IMG/VR virus record: IMGVR_UViG_3300042898_002419 | Location: 1-57,635 of that record | Length of the DNA: 57,635 nt | Strand: one strand, 5' to 3' | From: a virus | Made by a program: the position numbers and the translations under genes | Shown here: in pieces, positions 47,966-55,207 of the stretch | Layout: every line of letters starts with the position of its first letter | Position numbering within the stretch: position 1 is the stretch's first letter | The notes under the pieces: model-generated | Database searches by the model: none | What the model was told of the DNA's origin: nothing | What the model saw: only the letters and a program-made list of their open reading frames with translations

Positions 47966-48340
47966 CTAGTAGGTGGCCTGTACAGTTTCAATAATGCCGT
48001 CAGTGAAATTTGTTACCACGGCCCGTAGCCATGTGAAATTTCCCGTGACTGTTTGATAGTAGGTATCAGTTATTGTGGTAGAGTCAGCAGTGGATCCATC
48101 GCCGTATGCAGCAACATCAAACCAGCGTGAATCTGCAGGATCAGGATCCAGCGTGGCCTGCACAGTTACTTCGCCTTGAACGCCGCGAAATACCCAACGC
48201 AGAGTTTGTACGCCGCCACGTCCGCGATAGTAATTGGCTGCTTTTTGTGGCGTGCCAATAAAATCTTCAGAGCTGCCATCGTAGTTGCCTGATGGCACAC
48301 CGTATTCGGTATAAGACAGCAGGGCAACAGTAGTAGTCAT
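47966..48340 (-). CDS. Probable virion structural protein
   Basis: 124 residues of beta pattern: V-A-L-L-S-Y-T-E-Y-G-V, R-W-V-F-R-G-V-Q-G-E-V-T-V-Q-A-T-L-D and W-L-R-A-V-V-T-N-F-T-D-G. The V-Q-A-T-L-D-P-D-P-A-D-S-R-W-F-D phrase looks like small phage structural proteins that bind surfaces. Its ATG overlaps the next stop (TAATG). Confidence 0.6.
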   Translation of the reverse strand: MTTTVALLSYTEYGVPSGNYDGSSEDFIGTPQKAANYYRGRGGVQTLRWVFRGVQGEVTVQATLDPDPADSRWFDVAAYGDGSTADSTTITDTYYQTVTGNFTWLRAVVTNFTDGIIETVQATY

Positions 48341-48507
48341 TATGCAGGTACAATTTCTACAATGGTACCGTCACCAGCTAGAGCTTCTACCACTGAAGCA
48401 ATTTCAGCGAGATTTTCCGGGGTCAGGGGTAGTGCAGAGGATTGGTCCGTGTTGGGCACCAATTTGCTCACAGTAATCACAAGGGTTTGTTCAATAAGTT
48501 TTGCCAT
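48340..48507 (-). CDS. 55-residue small protein
   Basis: Begins M-A-K-L-I-E-Q-T-L-V-I-T-V and ends D-G-T-I-V-E-I-V-P-A. Found in the gap between 48340 and 48514; stop TAA overlaps the next ATG as TAATG. Beta-type content suggests a small virion or accessory protein. Confidence 0.6.
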   Translation of the reverse strand: MAKLIEQTLVITVSKLVPNTDQSSALPLTPENLAEIASVVEALAGDGTIVEIVPA

Positions 48508-48513
48508 AGTCTT

Positions 48514-49188
48514 TTATTTAGCCTGTATAGGTAGGGTTTTGTTGATAATTCCCGGACACACCAGACTCAACATCAACAAGAGATCTGGGTCGTCGTGATC
48601 TACAAAATGATGGTCGCGTGTGGCCAATCTGCCGGGACGTTCAAGTTTTTCGCAAAATGCTCTGGGAATTCTAAACAAATCTTGTCGCCCCAGCAGGAAC
48701 TTTTTGACTCGAGCACTGGTGTCCGGATCCCACCATCGACTCTTCAAAAACGTGCGGTACTGATTCACAGGGTTCACCAGCATCACAGTGTCTTTGGGGT
48801 ACACTACCACCGCTTGACCAATCAACCACCGATCAATATATTCAACTTGACTCATGTACTCTAGGGTGGTCAGTTCGTTGGTGTACAAAAACACATGATC
48901 ATACTGAATCATTATTTTGCATGACTTGGGCAAGCCTCGCAGCAGATCGCACATGTTGTGCAAATCACCACGCTGCTGAGTATCTGCCAGAGACGGAGCA
49001 TTTGTGCCAATCCCAATGACATCACCACGGTAGCGACCATAGTAATTTTCCAAGCGGCGGTCAAGATCCGCATGATCAAAACTGCGCATGCACCAGGCAA
49101 ACCTCAGGTAAAACTGCATGCGATACTGATACTGATCAAAAAACAGTCGATCGCGTGGTTCCTGACGGATATCTTTAATCTTGCTCAC
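48514..49188 (-). CDS. Unknown phage protein
   Basis: 224 residues if GTG 49188 is used; TTG 49212 would add eight. GTG overlaps the clpA end and has GGA ahead. It is rich in Arg, Tyr and Asp with a mixed alpha/beta plan: V-I-G-I-G-T-N-A-P, C-K-I-M-I-Q-Y-D-H-V-F-L-Y, V-V-V-Y-P-K-D-T. No known family was recognised. It is translationally tied to clpA. Confidence 0.6.
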   Translation of the reverse strand: MSKIKDIRQEPRDRLFFDQYQYRMQFYLRFAWCMRSFDHADLDRRLENYYGRYRGDVIGIGTNAPSLADTQQRGDLHNMCDLLRGLPKSCKIMIQYDHVFLYTNELTTLEYMSQVEYIDRWLIGQAVVVYPKDTVMLVNPVNQYRTFLKSRWWDPDTSARVKKFLLGRQDLFRIPRAFCEKLERPGRLATRDHHFVDHDDPDLLLMLSLVCPGIINKTLPIQAK

Positions 49189-51445
49189 TGACTGGATCCA
49201 GTAATCTAACAATGTTGTCTGCTGTCACCACAGGAATCACATCAAACTGCACCACATCATCTGTTACACCTACTGTGATGTCGCAGTCACTGAGACGATC
49301 AAACAAGATTCTCTTGCTCAAGGGCACACGAATCAGTTCATCAATCTTGCGACTCAGAGGCCTTGCACCCATTTTGCTGTCGTAACCCTTGATGGCCAGT
49401 AGTTCAATCACAGGCTCTGAGAAAAACAACCGAATGTTCTTGGATGCCACTGATGTCTTGAGTTCGTCCAGGAACTTGACCACAATCTTCTTGATGGCCA
49501 AGGTATCCAGTTTGACAAACTTGCAGATCTTGTCAATACGATTACGCAGTTCAGGTTTGAAGAACTCTTTCAATGCACGATCTTCTTCACCAGATTTTTC
49601 CAACTCACTGGAGAATCCAATGTTGTTGTTTTCATTGTCTCTGGCACCCAAGTTTGAGGTCATGATAATGATGGTATTTTTGCAATCTACCCGTTTGCCA
49701 TTGGCACCTGTGAGATGCCCTTCGTCCAGCATCTGCAACAAGATATTGGTAACGTCAGCATGTGCCTTTTCAATTTCGTCAAACAGGATCACAGCAAATG
49801 GATGTTTGCTCAGATCCGAGATCAGTTTGCCACCACCCACATTGCCATCTTCAAAGCCCACATAGCCCGGAGGTGCACCAATCAAGCTGCTGACTGAATG
49901 CTTTTCCTGAAACTCACTCATGTCGTATCTCAACAGATGCATGTCTAGATTTTCACTCAACAGCTTGGCCAATTCAGTTTTGCCTGTGCCAGTTGGGCCC
50001 AGAAACAAAAAGCTGGCCATGGGCTTGTGTGTGCTGCCAATGCCCGAGAAGTTGATGTACACTCGCTCCAGCACAGCATCCACAGCACCTTCTTGACCAT
50101 AGAGTTTTTGTTTGATGTTGCTTTCAAGTTCCACAATCTTGGTTGAACGCTCGTTTTGCAATCTATCAGTGGGCACACCGGTGACCCGGGCCACCTGCTG
50201 TTCAATCATGCTCTTGTTCACTGTGACCATGCCTGCATCCTTCACACGCTCTCTAGCACAGGCAGCATCCAACAGGTCAATTGATTTGTCTGGATTCTTT
50301 TTGTCATGAATGTATCGGCCCGCCAGTTCAACTGCTGCGGTCATGGCCTCTGTGTCGATCATCACATTGTGGAATGCTTCCAGTCTGGGGCTGAGTCCGA
50401 TCAGAATCTTTTCTGTAGTTTCGGTGTCTGGTTCATCTATGGTGAGCCTGTAGAATCGTCTCATGAGTGCGCGATCCTTTTCAAAGCTCTCGTAGTATTC
50501 TTCCCAGGTGGTGCTGGCAATAACCTTTAGATTGCCCTTGGTGATTGCGGGCTTCAGCATGTTGGCAAAGTCCAGGCTACCTGAACTGCCGGCACCTGCA
50601 CCCTTCATGGTATGCGCTTCGTCTACAAACAAGATACATTTCTTCTTGGATTCCAGTGCAGCAATCACAGCCTTGAACTTTTCTTCAAAGTCTCCGCGAT
50701 ACTTTGATCCTGCTACCAGAGCACCGATTTCCAGGCTCCAGACTTCGTAGTCCTTCAAGAACGCAGGCACACGTCCGGCCACAATCTCCTGTGCCAGACC
50801 TTCAATGATGGCAGTCTTGCCCACACCAGGATCGCCCACCATGAGCACGTTGGCCTTGAAGCGGCGGGCCAGCACAGCAATCATTTCTTCCAGTTCTGTT
50901 GTGCGCCCAATTAGCGGTTCCAAAGTATCCGACTTGGCCAGGGCTGACAAACTGGTGCAGTATTCTTCCAGGATCTCAGTGGCCTGCTGATCATTGAGAC
51001 CAGCCACAGGATCCATCTTGTAGTTCTTTCTCCAGAAGTCCACAAACTCGGCTTTTTGCACGCCAAACTTCAGCAAGAAGTAGTGTGCATGGCTGTTGGT
51101 TTCGCCCATGATGGCCAGATACAGGTCAATGGTCACAATTTGTCTGCGTCCACTAAACAACACCTGTGTTATTGCACGATTGAATACTCGTTCCAGGCCG
51201 GATGTTTTTCTAGGAGTAAAATCTGGAATGTCGCTGATTATGCCTATCAGGCTGTCCAGGTAGCCGCAGAGTTCGTTTTCCAGCATGGCCACATCGCAAC
51301 CGTACTTGGTCAAGGTGTTTCTAAAAGGCACATGTCTGATCAGGCTCAGCAACAGATGTTCTGTCATCACGTATTCGTGTTTCCAGGTCTGCGCAATTTT
51401 TATAGAGCCATCAATGATGGCTTCAATTTCGGGGTTGTCTTGCAT
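49175..51445 (-). CDS. clpA: ClpA-like AAA+ unfoldase
   Basis: 756 residues, about the length of E. coli ClpA (758). The N-domain has H-E-Y-V-M-T-E-H-L-L-L-S-L. D1 has Walker A G-D-P-G-V-G-K-T and I-L-F-V-D-E-A-H; D2 has G-P-T-G-T-G-K-T and I-L-F-D-E-I-E-K-A-H with L-R-N-R-I-D. An I-G-F before F-F-K-P-E-L-R-N-R resembles the ClpP-contact loop of ClpA. It probably unfolds proteins for host ClpP or remodels virion proteins. I chose ATG 51445 because its start aligns with ClpA and the promoter start site falls near ATG 51472. Confidence 0.9.
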   Translation of the reverse strand: MQDNPEIEAIIDGSIKIAQTWKHEYVMTEHLLLSLIRHVPFRNTLTKYGCDVAMLENELCGYLDSLIGIISDIPDFTPRKTSGLERVFNRAITQVLFSGRRQIVTIDLYLAIMGETNSHAHYFLLKFGVQKAEFVDFWRKNYKMDPVAGLNDQQATEILEEYCTSLSALAKSDTLEPLIGRTTELEEMIAVLARRFKANVLMVGDPGVGKTAIIEGLAQEIVAGRVPAFLKDYEVWSLEIGALVAGSKYRGDFEEKFKAVIAALESKKKCILFVDEAHTMKGAGAGSSGSLDFANMLKPAITKGNLKVIASTTWEEYYESFEKDRALMRRFYRLTIDEPDTETTEKILIGLSPRLEAFHNVMIDTEAMTAAVELAGRYIHDKKNPDKSIDLLDAACARERVKDAGMVTVNKSMIEQQVARVTGVPTDRLQNERSTKIVELESNIKQKLYGQEGAVDAVLERVYINFSGIGSTHKPMASFLFLGPTGTGKTELAKLLSENLDMHLLRYDMSEFQEKHSVSSLIGAPPGYVGFEDGNVGGGKLISDLSKHPFAVILFDEIEKAHADVTNILLQMLDEGHLTGANGKRVDCKNTIIIMTSNLGARDNENNNIGFSSELEKSGEEDRALKEFFKPELRNRIDKICKFVKLDTLAIKKIVVKFLDELKTSVASKNIRLFFSEPVIELLAIKGYDSKMGARPLSRKIDELIRVPLSKRILFDRLSDCDITVGVTDDVVQFDVIPVVTADNIVRLLDPVSEQD

Positions 51446-51477
51446 AGCGTTTTGTCCGTGTGGTGTGCTCATAGTTT

Positions 51478-51506
51478 AGTATACAATAAATTAAGGATTA
51501 GATCAA
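51478..51506 (-). promoter_or_regulatory. Sigma70-type promoter for clpA
   Basis: -35 TTGATC (51506-51501), 17-base spacer, -10 TATACT (51483-51478). Expected start near 51471, on top of the first possible ATG, so the second ATG at 51445 is favoured. Confidence 0.8.
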
Positions 51507-51518
51507 CCTATTAGGTAC

Positions 51519-52301
51519 TTATTCGGCAGATTCTTGTTGAATAGCAGCCATTAATTCTGGGGAAATTTTACCTGGGATTCTAGCAGCCACACGAATCAGC
51601 ATGTCTCCGGGTTGTCCTGAACGATCCGGTAATCCACGCCCTTTTGCTCGCAGCATGCTGCCAGGTTGTGTGCCCGGAGGCACAGTGATTTCAATCTTGT
51701 TGCCCCGTATGTCCAGCATGGTAATGGTGCCACCCGCAATCAGTTTCCAGACCACTGTGGTGGCTTCGGTCACCACACTACTGCCATTTCGTTGCCAGGC
51801 TCGATCCGGATGCACACGAAAGGTCACCACTAGATCCAGGCCATCAGGACCAATGCCACTGAACTGCACATTGTCGCCATCTTCGATGCCTGTGGGTATG
51901 TTGATCTCAACATTGTGTGTGCCAGTTGGTGTGCCAATGCTGACCACTCTGGGTCCAGGTGTGGCCACGTCCTGGATGCGTATCCACAGTGTCATCCTGG
52001 AGTGAGAACTGCGTTGTGGCTGCTGGAACTTGGCTCCAAACATGTTGAATATTTCATTGAAATCAAACTGCCCACCGGGGCCCTGTCCAGGATGCCCGCC
52101 AAACTGTGGTCGTGGGTGGTCGTAGTCTGCTCGCTTTTGTGCATCTCCCAGCACAGCATATGCTGACTGGATCTCTTGAAATTTCTTTGTGTCACCGCCC
52201 TTGTCCGGGTGATGGGTACTGGCCAATTTTCTAAAAGCCTGTTTGATTTGGTCTGCGGTGGCTGTTCGGGCTACACCTAGCGCGGCATAATGATCGGTCA
52301 T
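51519..52301 (-). CDS. DnaJ/CbpA-type co-chaperone
   Basis: 260 residues. J domain at the start: Y-A-A-L-G-V-A-R, then T-H-H-P-D-K-G-G with the essential H-P-D. A Gly/Pro/Phe linker follows, then C-terminal substrate domains ([19 protein letters not shown]). It lacks the Cys-rich zinc domain, as in CbpA. It would steer host DnaK. It sits directly upstream of clpA, so a phage chaperone set is suggested. Confidence 0.88.
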   Translation of the reverse strand: MTDHYAALGVARTATADQIKQAFRKLASTHHPDKGGDTKKFQEIQSAYAVLGDAQKRADYDHPRPQFGGHPGQGPGGQFDFNEIFNMFGAKFQQPQRSSHSRMTLWIRIQDVATPGPRVVSIGTPTGTHNVEINIPTGIEDGDNVQFSGIGPDGLDLVVTFRVHPDRAWQRNGSSVVTEATTVVWKLIAGGTITMLDIRGNKIEITVPPGTQPGSMLRAKGRGLPDRSGQPGDMLIRVAARIPGKISPELMAAIQQESAE

Positions 52302-52306
52302 GAAAA

Positions 52307-52333
52307 AGTCCTGTACAGTAATTATACAGGACT
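52307..52333 (-). promoter_or_regulatory. Hairpin with TATAAT loop before dnaJ
   Basis: Perfect 9-bp arms AGTCCTGTA and TACAGGACT around a 9-base loop. On the minus strand the lower arm holds AGGA just before ATG 52301 and is followed by five T. TATAAT (52326-52321) lies in it, with TCGACT 18 bases up. It could work as terminator, promoter or RBS lid. Confidence 0.5.
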
Positions 52334-52349
52334 AGGTGCATGAAGTCGA

Positions 52350-52556
52350 TTACTTCTTGCCCGGAACCACAGTGCCTTCCAGCTTCTTGTGCTGTTTGAC
52401 CTGTTTGCAGTTTTGTTTGATTTTGCCTGTTTTGGGATCGGTAACTGCTTTGCCGGCTTTGTCTTTGACGTCAACACAGACCTTTCGGGTCTCTGTGTCT
52501 GCGGCTGTGGCTGTGAGTGCGAATAATGCTGTGGCTAAAACGATTGCGTATTTCAT
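52350..52556 (-). CDS. Small exported Lys-rich protein with two Cys
   Basis: 68 residues. M-K-Y-A-I-V-L-A-T-A-L-F-A-L-T-A-T-A-A is a clean signal peptide. The mature part is basic with K-V-C-V-D-V-K and N-C-K-Q-V-K, a possible disulfide. Similar layout to 1166-1390. A GGAG site precedes the ATG. Function unknown. Confidence 0.65.
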   Translation of the reverse strand: MKYAIVLATALFALTATAADTETRKVCVDVKDKAGKAVTDPKTGKIKQNCKQVKQHKKLEGTVVPGKK

Positions 52557-52559
52557 ATG

Positions 52560-52703
52560 TTATCTCCAAAAGAACAAAATTGTTTTCAGTCGATCAATCG
52601 ACTTTTGCAAATACTTGGTTTGAATCGTTTTGGCAAACTCGGGCTGTGGAAAGTTCCAGCCGACGAATGCTCCTAGTGCTATCCAAAATAATGTTTCTAA
52701 CAT
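52560..52703 (-). CDS. 47-residue small membrane protein
   Basis: Begins M-L-E-T-L-F-W-I-A-L-G-A-F-V-G-W-N-F-P-Q-P, a single membrane helix with the W-N-F-P-Q-P end I recall from T4-like marine phages, then a basic tail. A GGAG site is present in front. A lysis or membrane-regulatory role fits its neighbours. Stop TAA lies three bases from the next start. Confidence 0.65.
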   Translation of the reverse strand: MLETLFWIALGAFVGWNFPQPEFAKTIQTKYLQKSIDRLKTILFFWR

Positions 52704-52712
52704 GATATCTCC

Positions 52713-53216
52713 TTATCTTTCTGGGAATGGTGGAATCACAGGAGCAGCCTTGCCGCCGAATCCTGACACAACTTGTGATGGATCTACTGCTGGTGCAGAG
52801 TTCCAACTGGGTGCAGGTGTGTATGTTGTTGCTGGTGCACTGCCAAACATGCCACTGCCAAAGCTGGGTGTGGCTGGTGTATTAGGCACTGGGAATCCAC
52901 CGGGTGTGGAAGCTCCTGCTCCGCCATTGTTGGCTCCTGCTATTTTTTCTTGGGTACGCCCCATTGCTGCAATACCCAACACTGCACCCATGGCAATGTG
53001 GAACAGGCCTGCACCTTGTAGCGTGAGTGGTTGCCATTGTGCCATGGTACCCACTTTCATCACTGCCTGCAACAGGCTCCAGAGCACAGGAAACAGCATG
53101 AAGTCACAGGCACATACTGCCATGTACATCCAGCCCATCATGGGGCGCCATTTGGAATTCATCCAGTCTTCTTTTTTCTTTTCTGATTCACTTGGTTGTT
53201 TTTGTTCTTCTGCCAT
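52713..53216 (-). CDS. Holin-like three-TM protein
   Basis: 167 residues. Acidic start, then W-M-N-S-K-W-R-P-M-M-G-W-M-Y-M-A-V-C with helices at ~25-45, ~50-70 and ~75-90, matching the 3-TM holin family used by gene transfer agents. The tail is Gly/Pro/Ala disordered. Holins form pores that let the endolysin reach the wall. AAGGA precedes ATG 53216, behind a late promoter. Confidence 0.7.
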   Translation of the reverse strand: MAEEQKQPSESEKKKEDWMNSKWRPMMGWMYMAVCACDFMLFPVLWSLLQAVMKVGTMAQWQPLTLQGAGLFHIAMGAVLGIAAMGRTQEKIAGANNGGAGASTPGGFPVPNTPATPSFGSGMFGSAPATTYTPAPSWNSAPAVDPSQVVSGFGGKAAPVIPPFPER

Positions 53217-53243
53217 GAGTTTCCTTTGAATATGTTGTGAGAT

Positions 53244-53251
53244 ATTTATGC
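53244..53251 (-). promoter_or_regulatory. T4-type late promoter element before holin
   Basis: CATAAATA on the minus strand, 27 bases before ATG 53216, in the 37-base gap after the previous gene. Confidence 0.5.
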
Positions 53252-53253
53252 TG

Positions 53254-53736
53254 TTATCGTGTGACTATGGTCCAGGTTATTGCTATAACAGGCACAATTA
53301 CTGACACGGCTCCAATTGCCAGCAGTGTGTTCATTATAGTATTGTACATGGCTTCACGGTCACGCTGTTGTTGGTCTATAACGGCCTGTTCCGCAGCACG
53401 CCGTTCTTTGGCCATTCGGGTGCGTTCTGCCATCATTTCATTCCAGACGTCAGCGTTGCCCGACCAAAACAGTATGTCTTTGAGTTCTTTTTCGTTGTCC
53501 CTGAGAGCCTTGCTAGCCATGGCAATTTCAAGTGCATCCGAACTGATTTGGGCGTCAGTTTTGTTGACAGCAGCAATACGCATCCGAGTGCTGGCCACGT
53601 GCACCTGATCTGCTGCATGATAAAACTGGCTGAATTCTTTGTACAGGCCCGAAACATCTTTGCCCAGTTGTACCGCTGCTTTGATGCCCTTGACTGCACC
53701 TTGAGCCATGGCAAATGCTGTGAATGGGTCTATCAT
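53254..53736 (-). CDS. Membrane-anchored coiled-coil phage protein
   Basis: 160 residues. I-D-P-F-T-A-F-A-M-A-Q-G-A-V-K at the start, a long charged coiled coil, and a C-terminal membrane helix (L-L-A-I-G-A-V-S-V-I-V-P-V-I-A-I). It looks like a spanin- or tape-associated accessory protein of aquatic T4-like phages. ATGA couples it to the gene upstream. Confidence 0.65.
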   Translation of the reverse strand: MIDPFTAFAMAQGAVKGIKAAVQLGKDVSGLYKEFSQFYHAADQVHVASTRMRIAAVNKTDAQISSDALEIAMASKALRDNEKELKDILFWSGNADVWNEMMAERTRMAKERRAAEQAVIDQQQRDREAMYNTIMNTLLAIGAVSVIVPVIAITWTIVTR

Positions 53737-53987
53737 TTTTCAGCTCGTCGTTCAGCTGCTCTAGCAGCGTCCCAGGCTGCACGGTCTACAGGCCAATATG
53801 GCACCATGACCCAGCGACAAATCTGTCCATTTTCCAGGAATTCATTTGTGCCATAGGTTTTTCTACCTACATCACACACTTTGTCTAGGCGTTGCCAGTG
53901 ACGATAATTTTGAGGCGGCAACACATACTGGTCAGCGGATGCTGATAGTACTGTTGTTAGAATAATTATTGACCATCGTGCATGCAC
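53733..53987 (-). CDS. Small exported protein, GTG start
   Basis: 84 residues. GTG 53987 has GGAG seven bases ahead and no in-frame ATG. H-A-R-W-S-I-I-I-L-T-T-V-L-S-A-S-A is a signal peptide. Mature part has V-C-D-V-G-R-K-T-Y and Q-I-C-R-W-V-M-V-P-Y-W. Two Cys suggest a periplasmic disulfide. Near the stop D-R-A-A-W-D-A-A-R. Unknown function. Confidence 0.6.
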   Translation of the reverse strand: MHARWSIIILTTVLSASADQYVLPPQNYRHWQRLDKVCDVGRKTYGTNEFLENGQICRWVMVPYWPVDRAAWDAARAAERRAEK

Positions 53988-54054
53988 TGTTATACTCCGG
54001 GCAAAAGTTGCCCAGTGTATTTACAGATTCTTTGCGTTAGAGCAAATTGGGTGG

Positions 54055-54603
54055 TTAGATCATCCAGGTGGCCCAGAGCCAAATGCCCTGGCTCATCAGC
54101 ACTGCACCTACTAGACCCACACCAATGCTGGCCCAGAACATGCCCATGCTCACGGCCAATATAGACGCACTTAATAGCACAATGCTCAACTGGAATGCAC
54201 TGCCAGCAAATGTCAGCCATGGGCTGTGCAGTTTTGCCTGGTCTCTATCTGCTTCTAGACCTCTAGCACGAGCCATGAGTTCTTGTTTGCCTTCGCCGGT
54301 CTTGGGGTCGCTTTCGTAGCGATCAATCTTGGCAGTCAGTGCCGCAACTTTCTGACTATCTCGACGAGCCACTGCTTCGTCACGAGCATTTTCAGCAATG
54401 GTTTGTTTGATACTCTTGGCCTGATAAAAGTTCCAGGTGTCGTTGGCACGGATTGTGTTGGTCAGCACACTGCTGCTGATACCGTTGGCAATGTAGGTGT
54501 TCACTGCCAACAAGGCTGCCACCACTGTGATTACCCAGCCGGCTCGGTCCTTGATATGTGCTTCACGTTCTGATCTTGATTGAATTGGTTTTTGGTCGGC
54601 CAT
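54055..54603 (-). CDS. DUF4337-type membrane protein
   Basis: 182 residues. One helix at ~24-42 and two near the C-terminus (L-S-I-V-L-L-S-A-S-I-L and G-V-G-L-V-G-A-V-L). N-D-T-W-N-F-Y-Q-A-K-S-I-K-Q is the family block. The middle is a charged periplasmic or cytoplasmic helix. AAAGGAAAC lies in front of ATG 54603. Role unknown. Confidence 0.75.
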   Translation of the reverse strand: MADQKPIQSRSEREAHIKDRAGWVITVVAALLAVNTYIANGISSSVLTNTIRANDTWNFYQAKSIKQTIAENARDEAVARRDSQKVAALTAKIDRYESDPKTGEGKQELMARARGLEADRDQAKLHSPWLTFAGSAFQLSIVLLSASILAVSMGMFWASIGVGLVGAVLMSQGIWLWATWMI

Positions 54604-54618
54604 GTTGTTTCCTTTGAA

Positions 54619-55206
54619 TTATTTACCAGCCAGGGGATTGTCAATGGCCTTCTGAATCTTGACATCAACTTCGCGTTTGAGTGCATCTACTTCACGACCA
54701 ATTTCTCTACGGGCATCTGCCATTTCCTTGCGGATGGCATTTACTTCGCTGCGAGCTTTTTCTAGATCTTCTTGAACACCTTTACGAGCTGCTCGCATTT
54801 CTGCCTCGGTCTCTCTTTGTGCTTGTTTTACACTGCGTTCAACTGCTTCTGTTACTGACTCGTTGCGGCGAATATCGTTCTTTAGATCATTCTTGATGTC
54901 ACGAGTGTAGTCGCTGGTCTTGCCTGAATTTTCTTCAATCACTGCCAGTCGTTTGTCAAAGCCCGATAAGTCTGGTGCAGAGTATTCAGCAATCTTTTTC
55001 TTCATGCCCTGATAGTCCTTGTACACTTCAAATGCACCGTACAGTCCGCCCAGCAATGAACTGGCCAGTGTGACTGCTACCATGAGTTTGGCCGGTGTAA
55101 ATTCATATCCGCCAATTGAGATCACGGTATCCTTGCTGGCATACTTCTTGACCGCTGCTTCAGCTTGATCAATTGTGGCATTAACATCTTTGATTTGTTC
55201 TGTCAT
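54619..55206 (-). CDS. Single-TM coiled-coil protein
   Basis: 195 residues from ATG 55206 with AGGA ahead. N-terminal D-V-N-A-T-I-D-Q-A-E, one membrane helix (L-M-V-A-V-T-L-A-S-S-L-L-G), then a long coiled coil of E, K, R and A. The shape resembles an inner-membrane spanin or a structural rod. No motif is decisive. Confidence 0.65.
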   Translation of the reverse strand: MTEQIKDVNATIDQAEAAVKKYASKDTVISIGGYEFTPAKLMVAVTLASSLLGGLYGAFEVYKDYQGMKKKIAEYSAPDLSGFDKRLAVIEENSGKTSDYTRDIKNDLKNDIRRNESVTEAVERSVKQAQRETEAEMRAARKGVQEDLEKARSEVNAIRKEMADARREIGREVDALKREVDVKIQKAIDNPLAGK

Positions 55207-55207
55207 T

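Noticed and set aside
48508-48513. Search for tRNA genes in gaps
   Set aside because: Most gaps are under 100 bases and none showed a cloverleaf or T-loop pattern.
53999-54013. GGGCAA-AAG-TTGCCC hairpin as terminator
   Set aside because: No T tract follows on either strand and a start codon with GGAG comes next.
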